From contig CAXKVR010000006.1 in assembly GCA_964058845.1 (NCBI GenBank), forward strand, positions 186,001 through 250,000: a stretch of DNA of 64,000 nucleotides, in the 5' to 3' direction. The DNA comes from Carex sylvatica. Taxonomy: Eukaryota; Streptophyta; Magnoliopsida; Poales; Cyperaceae. Shown here one piece after another: positions 35,883-48,039 of this stretch (position 1 is its first letter; every line of letters begins with the position of its first letter). The position numbers and the translations under genes were made by a program. Below the pieces are notes generated by a model, which saw only the letters and a program-made list of their open reading frames with translations, was not told the DNA's origin and did no database searches.

Positions 35883-38800
35883 GGTTGCAAACTGTTTGCC
35901 TTATGGGCGAAGCACATCCCACTGTGTCCTTCGAGCTGTAGGTTTGACTCCATATCGGCATGATTTTGCGAGATAAGTTTCTTCTTTATATTCTCGTGTC
36001 ATTTATCTTATTTGTCAACTGGCTTATAATTTGTACCAAAATGACCAAGACTGGACTCCTTTTGTATTCGTACAAGTTGTCACACATTATATCTCTCTCA
36101 GGCCAATGATTGGAAATACATTAGTTGGTATTCAGTTTTGATCATTATCTCCCGAAAAATAAACAACTATTATCTTTGTTATATAATAACTGTTGGCCAC
36201 TATCATGCCTGAACGGTATGAACTTGTTGTTCTTTCTAATTGCTTTTCTGACTTAGTTAGCTAAATGTTAGGTTATAAATATTAATGATGTGCTTCTTAT
36301 TTTCAGGAGCAACTAATTTTGGTTGTAGTAGGGTTGCAGACTTGACGATGTGAAATTCACGGCGAGACAATGGGGAGATATGTCCCAGAATAAATAGTGA
36401 TGAACTCCAAATGTAAATATGGTACATTTAACATTTACTATGATAGATGAGTTTCACACTTGGAAAGTCCTTAACACTGTTGTAATTTTATTTTTATTTT
36501 GCAGAATTAGAAGGATTTCAGACTGTTTGCAATTTGGGCGAAGCGCATCCCAATGCATCCTTGGAGCATCTGTTGGTCCAGCGCTAGAGCTGTAGGTCTG
36601 GCTCCATAGTGGGATTATTTTGCGAGATAAATTTTTTTATTTCCTTTTTCGTACTGGTGTCATTTATCTTATTTGTCATCTAGCTTATAATTTGCACCTG
36701 AATGCCCATGGCTGGACTCCTAAACAGAAAACAAGTTCAATTCTATAACAAAGATGAGATTTTTTTTTTTTGGGAGATAATTACCAAATCTGAATCCCAA
36801 ATAATGTATTTTTAATCATTGGCCTAAGAGAGATATAATGTGTGACAACTTGTACGAATACAAATATCATCTTTGTTATAGAATAACTATTGGTCACTAT
36901 CTTGTGTGAACGTTATGAACTTATTGTTCTCTTTAACTGTTTTTTTGGAAAAATTAGCTAAAGTTTATGTTATAAATTTTCATGATGCGCTACCTATTTT
37001 CAGGAGCATTGTTGTGAGGTTGTGGACTTGACAATGTGAAATTCACTGCGAGACGATGGAGAGATATGTTTCTGAATAAACAGGGAAACTTTTTCATGGG
37101 GACGGTACATTTTGTTCGAATTACTATTTCTTTCCTCTAGGTACTCTTTAATTTTAATTAATTTTATGTCAATCGTTGCTAGCAAGTATATATTGGCATT
37201 TGTGGCTGCAATGTGAGGCGTTGTGTGCATGCTCTTCGCCATGTTCCCAAGGGCGTGGTGAGCTTTTTTGGAACTCGAAGTGTGCACCAGTTGTGAGCCG
37301 GCAATCTTAAGCTATCATAGCAAATGCCAATTGCTCAGAGGCAAGTAAGTGTCTTTAATCACATATATATTTAAATTACTCGTTTCTATTTCAATTTTCT
37401 CTGTTATGATTTTATTTTTGTTTTGCAGAATAAGATGGAATGCAAACTTTTTGCCTTATGGGCGAAGCACATCCCACTTTGTCCTTCGAGCTGTAGGTCT
37501 GACTCCATATCAGCATGATTTTGCGAGATAAGTTTCTTCTTTACATACTCGTGTCATTTATCTTATTTGTCAACTGGCTTATAATTTGTACCAAAATGAC
37601 CAAGACTGGACTCCTTTTGTATTCGTACAAGTTGTCACACATTATATCTCTCTCAGGCCAATGATTGGAAATACATTAGTTGGTATTCAGTTTTGATCAT
37701 TATCTCCCAAAAAATAAACAACTATTATCTTTGTTATATAATAACTGTTGGCCACTATCATCCCTGAACGGTATGAACTTGTTGTTCTTTCTAATTGCTT
37801 TTTTGAATTAGTTAGCTAAATGTTAGGTTATAAATATTAATGATGTGCTTCTTATTTTCAGGAGCAACTAATTTTGGTTGTAGTAGGGTTGCAGACTTGA
37901 CGATGTGAAATTCACGGCGAGACAATGGGGAGATATGTCCCAGAATAAATAGTGATGAACTCCAAATGTAAGTATGGTACATTTAGCATTTACTATGCTA
38001 GATGAGTTTCAGACTTGGCAAGTCCTTAGCACTCTGTTGTAATTTTATTTTTATTTTACAGAATTAGAAGGATTTCAGACTGTTTGCAATTTGGGCGAAG
38101 CGCATCCCAATGCATCCTTGGAGCATCTGTTGGTCCAGCGCCAGAGCTGTAGGTCTGGCTCCATAGTGGGATTATTTTGCGAGATAAATTTTTTTATTTC
38201 CTTTTTCGTACTGGTGTCATTTATCTTATTTGTCATCTAGCTTATAATTTGCACCTGAATGCCCATGGCTGGACTCCTAAACAGAAATCAAGTTCAATTC
38301 TATAACAAAGATGAGATTTATTTATTTTTTGGGAGATAATGACCAAATCTGAATCCCAAATAATGTATTTTTAATCATTGGCCTAAGAGAGATATAATGT
38401 GTGACAACTTGTACGAATACAAATATCATCTTTGTTATAGAATAATTATTGGCCACTATCTTGTGTGAACGGTATGAACTTATTGTTTTCTTTAACTGTT
38501 TTTTTGGAAAAATTAGATAAAGTTTATGTTATAAATTTTCATGATGCTCTACCTATTTTCAAGAGCATTGTAGTGAGGTTGTGGACTTGACAATGTGAAA
38601 TTCACTTCGAGACGATGGAGAGATATGTTTCTGAATAAACAGTGAAACTTTTTCATGGGGACGGTACATTTTGTTCGAATTACTATTTCTTTCCTCTAGG
38701 TACTCTTTAATTTTAATTAATTTTATGTCAATCGTTGCTAGCAAGTATATATTGGCATTTGTGGCTGCAATGTGAGGCGTTGTGTGCATGCTCTTCGCCA

Positions 38801-40100
38801 TGTTCCCAAGAGCGTGGTGAGCTTTTTTGGAACTCGAAGTGTGCACCAGTTGTGAGCCGGCAACCTTAAGCTATCATAGCAAATGCCAATTGCTCAGAGG
38901 CAAGTAAGTGTCTTTAATCACATATATATTTAAATTACTCGTTTCTAATTCAATTTTCTCTGTTATGATTTTATTTTTGTTTTGCATAATAAGATGGGTT
39001 GCAAACTGTTTGTCTTATGGGCGAAGCACATCCCACTGTGTCCTTCGAGCTGTAGGTCTGACTCCATATCGGCATGATTTTATGAGATAAGTTTCTTCTT
39101 TACATACTCGTGTTATTTATTTTATTTGTCAACTGGCTTATAATTTGCACCAAAATGACCAAGGCTGGATTCCTTTTGTATTCGTACAAGTTGTCACACA
39201 TTATATCTCTCTTAGGCCAATGATTGGAAATACATTAGTTGGTATTCAGTTTTGGTCATTATCTCCCGAAAAATAACCAACTATTATCTTTGTTATATAA
39301 TAAATGTTGGCCACTATCATGTCTGAACGGTATGAACTTGTTGTTCTTTTTAATTGCCTTTTTGAATTAGTTAGCTAAATGTTAGGTTATAAATATTAAT
39401 GATGTGCTTCTTATTTTCAGGAGCAACCAATTATGGTTGTAGTAGGGTTGCGGACTTGACGATGTGAAATTCACGGCGAGACAATGGGGAGATATGTCCC
39501 TGAATTAACAGTGATGAACTCCAAATGTAAGTATGGTACATTTAGCATTTAGTATGATAGATGAGCTTCAGAATTGGCAAGTTCTTAGCACTCTGTTGTA
39601 ATTTTATTTTTATTTTGTAGAATTAGAAGGCTTTCTGACGGTTTGCATTTTGGGCAAAGCCCATCCCACTGGGATGATTTTGCGAGATAAGTTTTTTGAT
39701 TTTCTTTTTCGTACTGGTGTCATTTATCTTATTTGTCAACTAGCTTATAATTTGTACTTGAATGACTAAGACTGGACTCCTAAGCAGAACAACAAGTTCA
39801 ATTCTATAACAAATATGAGATTTGTTTCTTTTTGGGAGATAATGAAAAAATTGGAATCCTAACTAATGTATTTTCAATCATTGGCCTAAGAGAGATATAA
39901 TGTGCGACAACTTGTACGAATACAAATATCATATTTGTTATAGAATAATTGTTGGCCACTATCTTGTGTGAATGGTATGAACTTGTTCTCTTTAATTGCT
40001 TTTTTGGAAAAATTAGCTAAAGGTTATGTTATAAATTTTAATGATGCACTATCTATTTTCAGGAGCATTGTAATGAGGTTGTGGACTTGACGATATGAAA
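35883..40100 (-). repeat. Inverted-repeat core, right-hand array
   Basis: The same units in reverse orientation, landmarks near 35960, 36610, 37520, 38175, 39080 and 39680 (spacings about 650, 910, 655, 905, 600). Blocks at about 35883-37440 and 37442-39000 are near-identical with a 1559-bp period. Reading plus, each unit shows splice-like borders: TTTTATTTTTGTTTTGCAG before AATAAGATGG, TTATTTTCAG before GAGCAAC, and CCAAATGTAAGTATGG. This suggests that the unit derives from duplicated exons and introns of one transcript. The short exon-like blocks have stops in all frames. Confidence 0.9.
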
Positions 40101-40880
40101 TTCACTGCGAGACGATGGGGATGGTACATTTAGTTAGAATTACTATTTGTTTGCTCTTGGTACTCTTTAATTTTAATTAATTTTATGTCAATCGTTGCTA
40201 ACAAGTATCTGTTGGCATTTGTGGCTGCAATGTGAGGCATTGTGTGTATGCTCTTCGCCTGGTTCCCATGAGCGTGTTGAGGTTTTTTGAAACTCGAAGT
40301 GTGCACTAGTTGTGAGCCAGCAACCTTTACCTATCATTAGGAAATGCCAATTGCTCAGAAGCAAGTAAGTGCCTTTAATCACATCAATATTTAAATTACT
40401 CTTTTCTATTTCAATTTTCTCTATTATGATTTTATTTTTGTATCGCAGAATAAGATGGGTTGCAAACTGTTTGTCTTATGGGCGAAGCACATCGTACTGT
40501 GTCCTTCGAGCTATAGGTCTGGCTCCATATTGGCATGATTCTGGACTCCTTTTGTATTCATACAAGTTGTCACACATTATATCTCTCTTAGGCCAATGAT
40601 TGAAAATACATTAGTTTAGTTGGTATTCAGTTTTATTCATTATCTCCCCGAAAATAAACAACTATCATCTTTGTTATATAGTAACTGTTGGCCACTATCA
40701 TGTCTAAACGGTATTAATTTGTTATTCTGTTTAATAGCTTTTTTGAATTAGTTAGTTAAATGTTAGGTTACAAATTTTAATTATGTGCTTCCTATTTTCA
40801 GGAGCAATTAATTTTATGACCCGTTGATGGAAAATTAATTTTCATTGAATAATTCTAAAGCTAAAGCTGTTTTATTGTAG

Positions 40881-41066
40881 GTAATGGAGGAAGATTCTGA
40901 GAATGCAAGTGTCTACTTTGCAAAGAGATGCCTCTGTTGGATGCATTTGGGGAATGCTATGGATAAAATGACCGGTTTCAAGTTCATGATCAATGCCACC
41001 ATTGATGCTGATTCGTCCAAAATGTCAGAAGTTATTCACACATTAGGCTTGGAGCACTTTTCTTAA
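40881..41066 (+). CDS. Exon-like open frame, unrecognised (right arm)
   Basis: Follows an acceptor-like TTTTATTGTAG ending at 40880 and opens at the ATG 40884: MEEDSENASVYFAKRCLCWM, then GNAMDKMTGFKFMINATIDA, ending LGLEHFS and TAA. The 60 codons have ordinary composition, unlike the surrounding AT-rich array, and the mirrored left copy has acquired a stop. It could be the last coding exon of the transcript whose upstream exons multiplied into the array. I do not recognise the family. Confidence 0.4.
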   Translation, partial: VMEEDSENASVYFAKRCLCWMHLGNAMDKMTGFKFMINATIDADSSKMSEVIHTLGLEHFS

Positions 41067-41424
41067 ATGTAAGTTGAACTGTTTAGATGCACTCCATATT
41101 GATACCGAACCAAACTTATCCCTTTGTATCTAAACAGTCACAACCTTTCACAGTTTCAATCACTTCACAATAATAGCAGTGCAACGACATCAGTTATGCT
41201 TTGAATAATCATTGTAAAGCAAAGTGTGCCCATTCTCCTATTCCATCAAAAAATTCAATAATTTTTTTCTTTCTCATTTATAATTTTGAAGACACTGTGT
41301 AACATATTTGTTTGGAGATTTATAGGTCTAAAGTTTGTCAACCACAAGCTTGTCGCCCTCCTTTGTAGGCTTATTTCGAGATTTCTAGGTCTAAAGTTGA
41401 TTTGGAAATCATGATGGTAGTTAA

Positions 41425-41746
41425 TGTTAGAATTTGAGATGCAAATTGAGGTGGTCTTTGAAGAAGAAATATTTATTAATTGACCATCATACATACATTT
41501 CATTGTGCAAATTCTAAGTCCTATTTATAATGGACACAATGGCTGCTAGCCGTTAGAGAGAGAGAGAATTGACCAAAGAGGCATTGAGAAAATAATCAAA
41601 TACAAGAAGTATCAGGAAAAGGAAAAGGAAAAGAAAAAAGTGAAAGTGAAAGGGTGTAATTTGCAACTTTTTTACTTCATTTACTTTTGCTTGGTGTACC
41701 GAAGAGACCATTTTTATTTGAGTGTTATGTTTGTTGATCTTCAACA
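41425..41746 (-). mobile_element. Solo LTR, copia-type, 322 bp (right arm)
   Basis: Mirror image of the LTR at 23215-23531, with the same 5-bp duplication (GTTAA on this strand, 41420-41424 and 41747-41751). It lies in the intron-like gap between the exon-like blocks at 40881 and 41781. Confidence 0.85.
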
Positions 41747-41780
41747 GTTAATGTTAATTTTTGTTTCTATATTGTTGCAG

Positions 41781-41915
41781 GATATCGTTCCAAATGCTTT
41801 TGAAGTTATCCCTGGCTTGAGATGGGATGCTAAAGATGTTAGGAATGAGTCCTGTAATATATATAACCATCGTATTTTGTTATATCTCAAGAATTTTGTT
41901 CTCTCTGTGTCTTGA
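41781..41915 (+). CDS. Exon-like open frame 2, unrecognised (right arm)
   Basis: Begins right after ATATTGTTGCAG with GATATCGTTCC: DIVPNAFEVIPGLRWDAKDV, then RNESCNIYNHRILLYLKNFV and a stop. The second half may be untranslated. It is downstream of the open frame at 40881 and separated by the solo LTR. Together they look like the 3' end of a plus-strand transcript. Confidence 0.35.
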   Translation, partial: DIVPNAFEVIPGLRWDAKDVRNESCNIYNHRILLYLKNFVLSVS

Positions 41916-43320
41916 GAGGAATTCTCGTTGTTGGCAGTGCTTAATGCTTACTAGTTGTGATACTTGTACCCTATGAAGAAGATGTTTTACTTTATGAAGT
42001 TAATATGTAAACCTTCAAAAAAAATGTAGTCTTGATGTTAACATTTGCTATGATGCAAATTGGGCTTTATTTTCCTTATTTTTCTTTTCATCAATCACAG
42101 ATAAAATTTTGTTTGCAAAGTACATTTTCATATAGAGATCATGTTGAATGGTTGAGATCAACTATTTAAATTTTGAAAACAGAGATATTAATAGTACATA
42201 CTACAGATCAAACCACACTATGCATAGTACCATAGCCTCACTCTTCACAAAAATAGAAATAGGTGGAAAATTTTTAATTATGGCTCTCTGAACACCAAAT
42301 CAATTGGAACGATTATTTTCTAAAAAAAAATTTAATTCATTGCCTGTCCAAAATAAAAAATGGGCAATATTTTCTGCTTAGGTAATATAGAATATCCAAT
42401 ATTTAAAAGTATTATAAAGGAAACATTTATTTAAAGCCATCTGATCAACATAAAAAAAAAACAAGTGATATACATTTCTCGTTAAGGATCCACATAACTA
42501 ACTTAGATTACACAAAGAAATCTTTTTTTTTTCTTCCAAATTCTTCATTCTCCCAGCTAAAACTCGTCAAAAATATATAAAAATGTATATATAGATTTAT
42601 TTATAATCTCTTCCCTTATTGGATCGAGATATTTAGACACAAATAATGCATTACATATTATATATATATTTTCCTTTGAATTTTATAAAAGATTGTAAAA
42701 AATGCCAATGAATATAGAAAGATTAAAAATTACAATCCACTAAATATTTTGCACAGATAATTTGCGTAAGTCATCATTAAATGTTATTTATATATGGGAA
42801 GATTAAAAGGTACAGTCCACTTGATAAGCCCGATATATGCAATATCTTCCTTAAATTCACTTTGGGAATTTGAGGAGATTATACTAGTTGCGTATTTTGT
42901 CATCTTTTAATACTCCTCAGTTCTAACTAATTAATTCTTTTGGTTTTCAAATCATGGATTCTTTCACCATGGTGACAGCTACAGGATGCCACTAGTTTTG
43001 AATCAACAACTCAAAAACTAAAAACATGTGCATTGGTAAGTGGATCACGTCACCAAAATTTCAAGTTTTGAAAATTCTAACAGTTAATCTGAACCGTTCA
43101 ACATGATTTCGATATGAGTATGTACTTATATACTGAATTTTATATTTTTTAGAATTTTTTAACTATTTTTTTAAGATAGGTAGAAAATCACTTGATCTGA
43201 AAATTCTGAACTATAAAAAACATTGATTTTCTACCCGTCTTACAAAAAATTAATAAAAACATTGATTTTATTTTTAAATTTTGATAATTTTTTATAATAC
43301 TTCTTATCTCTTTCCTAAAT

Positions 43321-43796
43321 AAAATTACACTAGTTTATTCAATTCTTTTAATCTCGATTAATAAATTAATAACTAGTTCCATCTCTGACTCAATATAGCT
43401 TGAAAAGTTGTGCCATGTCGTCTCTCTTGAAGAGAGATTACATTCCAAATGGCTAGCATTGTGAATATGATATATAATCCATTCACTAATTAACTACTAT
43501 CGTTTGTTTTATAAAAGAGTAATTATTATTTCTCCCATTACCCGAAGGAGATCACCTGCCCTCTGGGGTTCAGAAATTTTCTGCCCCTTCAGTCGCTGGA
43601 ATGTAGGAGTCACTGTTAAAGGGGTCGGTCACTTTTAATTTTTGAACTGGGGGTCCACCGACAGTGACTTTAGGGACATGAATTTTCTGTCTCCAATAAG
43701 ACAGAGAATTCGGTTCCCACTTATCCATCCCCCATTTCATCCCTCAACTAACTTTCTATTTTAACTATAACTACCATTTCTAACAATATTTATTTC
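43321..43796. other. Spacer outside the inverted repeat, no gene seen
   Basis: AT-rich, with a short moderately GC-rich stretch at 43540-43740 containing GGGGTCGGTCACTTTTAATT and GTCCACCGACAGTGAC. No coding signal. Confidence 0.4.
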
Positions 43797-44055
43797 TTTT
43801 CTCTTTCTCCCTTTCTCTTCCACCTCTATTTTTCTCTTTCACCTCCATCTTCTTATCTCACCTCCTTCTCCCACCTCCGCCTCCCTCTCCTACCTCTCTC
43901 TCCCACTTTCCTCCTCCACCTCCGCTTCCCATCTCCTTCCCCCACCTCCCTCTCCCACCTTTGCATCTCACACCTCACCTCCTCCTCCACCTCTGTTTTT
44001 TCATCGATAAATTTCCTCTCTCCCACTTCCCACCTCCCACTCTCTCCCATCTCGA
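43797..44055. repeat. Pyrimidine-rich low-complexity tract
   Basis: About 260 bp of CTCC, CACCTC and TCTCTC on the plus strand, with very few purines. The minus-strand frame through it (REVGEG-type repeats) is a compositional artefact. Confidence 0.9.
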
Positions 44056-45267
44056 AATGGTAAATACAATAAGCTCTCTCTTTCTTACACTTTTGCCTCA
44101 GTTTTTTTTCATCTATGTTTGTTGCTCCCGCTCCTGCGAACGTTCTGCCGGAGATTATTCGTCACTCCATCCCAACCAAGCACGTCTCTGTCGGGAATGA
44201 ATACTTTAACGTGTATGAATGAATACTTCAATATTTATGAATGAATACTAGAGCATGTCTTTACCGGTCAGATCTGTCACTGTCAATCGTATCAAAATAA
44301 TTTTGTATATATGGATGCAATTAATCACTTTTATGTGTATGTTTTTCTTCCTCATGAAGTAGCGAGTTTTGCAAATAACAAAGTTTTATTAATAGTAAAT
44401 TAGGTCACTGCGTACTAAGTAAATGATATAAAAATAAATTTTGAAAAAAAATAGAGATATATGAATGAATACTTGATGTCTTAGATATGAATACTTCAAC
44501 GTGTATAAATGAATATTTGATATGTTAGGTATGAATACTTGCGTCAAAAGATATTAATACTTGTGCAACGGACAACTTAAAAGTAGGTCATAATAGATCT
44601 CATTTGAAAGATAAAATTATGTAGAGAACGTTCGTAGTTTTAGATTTGTAAAATTCCTCACAGATCATCAAAAATATTGATTAGATTTGTAAAATTTCTC
44701 ACAGATCGTTTTAGATATTGATTTTCCAAACGTTTTATCCTCCTTAAAATAATGTCAAAATATATACCGTATTTTTTTATATAGATATAGAGGAAGTTTT
44801 ATAGATGTGACGATTAGTGGTTCTACTTTGCTATTTAAGTTTTAAAATTTCTATATACAGAGAATAAACATATTTAAATCCTCCACTATTTAAATTGTTT
44901 GATTGATGAAAGGCCAAATTAATTAAGGACTATATAAGGATCTGTGACATTAATTATGAATAATCGTCTGTCGAAAATTAATTAACAGCTTCATCAAATT
45001 AATTCGTAAACTGAACTAATTATTCATATTTTTTTTATAATTTGTTTATGTATAAATTTTTTGTTCGCTTACAAGTAATGATACTGATAACAAACAAACA
45101 AAAAAGATCTAACTGAGAGTATGAATTAGAACTATGTGACATGTATAAAATAATATTTTATTTATTATAAAGTTTTTAGTAATATTTCTAGTATATTGCT
45201 AGGAAGACCAAATTAATTTAGATGAGACGTACATAAAGAGAGGCCATAGTATTTAGAAAGACCAAAT
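44056..45267. other. AT-rich flank with GAATGAATACT motifs
   Basis: The motif TATGAATGAATACT and variants recur at 44196-44260 and 44459-44560. The rest is AT-rich. A short AAGACCAAATT sequence occurs at about 45205 and 45258, next to the truncated LTR. No gene seen. Confidence 0.5.
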
Positions 45268-45463
45268 TGTTGTAAGACCCGTGTCAGAATTTCTCAAATC
45301 CAGATTTTTTCTCGATTTCATCTGATTCCTGCAAAGTAAGAACAAACTTGCAGTAGTACCATATTCTATAGATATTCAATGCAATATGACTGATTTAATG
45401 ATTCTAAACACAGGTTTTGGTACAAAATATAGGTTGAAAAGTATATACGTTTGTGAGATATCA
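45268..45463 (-). repeat. Truncated 3' LTR, 196 bp
   Basis: Matches 49129-49324 at about 93-95 percent by eye. It stops at TGTTGTAAGACCCGTG, exactly where the 5' LTR begins its 21-bp repeat block. Confidence 0.9.
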
Positions 45464-46463
45464 AATTCCCCCAAGCTGAAATCTTGCTTGTCCTCAAGCA
45501 AAAATTCCAAATCAGGTACCAGGTAGGTCTTTAAACTAACTAAATGCAAGATGAATTTCTAATTGTGAAAGCTTACATGAGTTACTATTATCAAGAACCT
45601 CGATAATCACTTTGACAATAATTTGGACTTTTCCTTAACCAATTTTGATTCACCCCACAAATTTACCAATCAAACTTCAAATTCTGAGGTACTTTGATAT
45701 TTGTAAAGACTAATTACTTGAATTTATCAATATTTTACTTTTCTTCTGAAACAATGTCCTCGTTTGTGGTAATTTCTTTTTCACCTCCCCAAGCTTGAAC
45801 CAAGCTTAAGTTAGAAAGTCGCGGACTTCGTGTGTTGATATATGTAAAAGTCTTTTAATTTTTATCGAGCTCAAAGGCATCCAGATAGATTGTGCCAATA
45901 CTCTTTTTATTTTTTAAAAATTGAGAGACGAGCCCAAAGGCGTCCCTAAGGACTTATTGCCAGTACTCTTATTTTCTCCATCTTTGCAAAACAAATTTTT
46001 CTTTCTTTTTTATTTGCATATATCATGAATACACACATCCACTGGTATTCTGTCATATCAATGAATATCCCATTTTCCTATTTTTAAAGGCACAATTCAG
46101 TTTCAAAATGCTTTTTCGACATGATTCAAGTTTTCATCTTTTCAAGTTCTCAAAACAATATCATTTAAAGCGGTTCTATGGTAAAATATGGGATTAGTTC
46201 TAATTAATTCGGGGTCATCCCAGTCATAACCAAATTTTTTAACAAAAGTCCTTAATTCTAACAATTCACGCAAGTTTTCCACTTAAAAATGCAAATTTTT
46301 TAAAAATAAACATGTCCTAAATGCATATACAATTTTCTTCTATTCCACCCCCCAAGCTTGAATGAAGCATTGTCCTCAATGCTTGAATTCACACAAGAAA
46401 AATTGAATAGAAGAAAATATGGAAACTAACCAGACATGGAGTGAGGGGTGAAGCGGGGGCGCC

Positions 46464-48020
46464 TCACCGATTGGTGGGAGGTGGGTCGGGTGGTTTTTGG
46501 TGGAGCGTTGTGTCAAATGTGTCAAAGGGATGCACCATTCTTTCTTCATATGGGTCGGGTGGTTTCTTCCTTTTAACGCACCAAGGGACATAATGCATAG
46601 ACCATGTTGGTTGTGCACGGCCCGTATCCTGGTCCGTACGGTCCGTGTGCCTGTGATCATCCACTGGTAAGGTCTTGTGCATGCATGTGGCTGGGTTTGT
46701 GCCCATCAGCTTCTCAATCAAGTTTTCGATCACAGTTCGCTGAGTTTGGAAATCCTCCAAGAGTCTAGCAGTGTGATCGAGGGGTGGATCTAAGCGGAGG
46801 GCTGTGTTCTCAAACATTTGTAAAAGAAAAATCCACCCCATATCTTTCAAGTCCTTGATCGAGCACCCGATCGCGCTTATGTGAGCTTTTAATTTCCCCA
46901 AGAGCGTGGCAGTCCGATCAGGGTTGAGATCTGCATTTAAGATCACAGGATAAAATTTATCTGGGTCTAGGAACTCATACCTGAAATGAGCTGGGAGAGG
47001 CTTGAGTTTAGAAGTCGGTGCCTCTGTTTGGGCTTTGACGCGGTCCGCGTCAGGTGCACTCGATCCGCATGACAACCTCGCATCAAATTCATCAGACCCA
47101 CATTCTCTATCCTCCAGGCCTTCGAATTATGGTATGCAGTCCGCGTGGGATCCATCCGGCTCGCGTCTGAGTTCCTCCAGATCATCTATTTTCACATCTG
47201 CCGCATAAACTGATTCCAACTCGCTTGTTTCAACCTGCAACTCAGATAAAAAATCAGGGTAATTTTTAACTGAGCTCTCGTATTCCTCGCGGAGTTGTCC
47301 CTTAGCCAATTGATCCATTACATTGACTGCGCAGCATGTTTCTGGTTCAGCTAGCCTCTGAGGGAAAGAAACAGGTGGCCGGTAGGGTGGTGGTTGATTA
47401 AAGGTAGAAAGGTAAGCCATTCGCATATTTATCATCTTGCTTCGAGCAACTAATTGGGCATTGATTGCTTGCATCTGCTCAAACATCATATGATTCATCT
47501 TTCTTTGCTCGTGCATGAAGTCACTCACAGCGGGATCAATGTACGGCTCGGGTGAATTGTTCGAGTTGTCAAATGAAGCATTATTGTAGAAGTTGTGGCT
47601 GTTGTTGCTACTCAAGGGATTGTTGAATGGTGGTCTCAAAAAGTAGGATGATTCATTGTTGAGATAGTTGACCTGCTCGATTTCCTCATCCATTTTCGCA
47701 TGTGGGCAATGCTCGTAAGAATGCCCCTGGTCTCCACACATGACACATGGTTGTGGTCGATGGTTGACTACTGCCTTCACGCTCATCTTGTCCAAAGCCT
47801 TCTGCATAGCATCTAGTTTGGCGGATAGTGCAGCGATCTGATTAGCCTTATATCGACTGCCTCCTCCTCGAGAAATCTCGCGGCCTGACCACTGTTGGTT
47901 TGATGCCATATTGTCAGATTCATAGCGTATTGGGCTTCTCTGTCCATCAGGGCTCCAAATAAAAGAAATAAAAAAATAAAGATACACGTCAAAATCTAGA
48001 TTAAATAAAATAAGCAAAAT
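46464..48020 (-). pseudogene. Gypsy gag fragment and truncated pol start
   Basis: From the ATG at 47907-47909 the frame encodes a short coiled segment (QIAALSAKLDAMQKALDKMS), a CCHC knuckle CVMCGDQGHSYEHC and a Pro/Asn-rich tail, ending in TAA at 47127-47129. The same frame continues after this single stop to 46464 with KLKPLPAHFRYEFLDPDKFY and ADLNPDRTATLLGKLKAHIS, the conserved stretch just upstream of gypsy reverse transcriptase. Then an unrelated 50-residue segment (MGWIFLLQMFENTALR...) interrupts before CMHKTLPVDD, and the reverse transcriptase never begins. Capsid sequence before the knuckle is also missing. Normal gag packages element RNA; this one is incomplete. Confidence 0.8.
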
Positions 48021-48039
48021 CCAGAAAATAATGATGCCG

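Larger units (their letters stand above)
40101..43320 (-). repeat. Giant inverted repeat, right outer arm
   Basis: Reverse complement of 21741-24894. It contains the mirrored solo LTR and exon-like blocks, plus a local extra stretch of about 90 bp around 42700-42800 (a second GATTAAAAxxTACAxTCCAC) not seen in the left arm. It lacks any hAT insertion. Confidence 0.9.

Noticed and set aside
37000..38846. Two near-identical 95-codon frames starting MHTSSSKKAHHALG
   Set aside because: Their identity reflects the 1559-bp duplication. The third unit has stops, so no selection for coding is visible.
29348..40100. Regularly spaced repeats as a possible CRISPR-like array
   Set aside because: Units are hundreds of bases long, diverged, in both orientations, and in plant nuclear DNA.
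43853..44050. Arg/Glu/Gly-rich minus-strand frame
   Set aside because: Translation of a pyrimidine-rich low-complexity tract.
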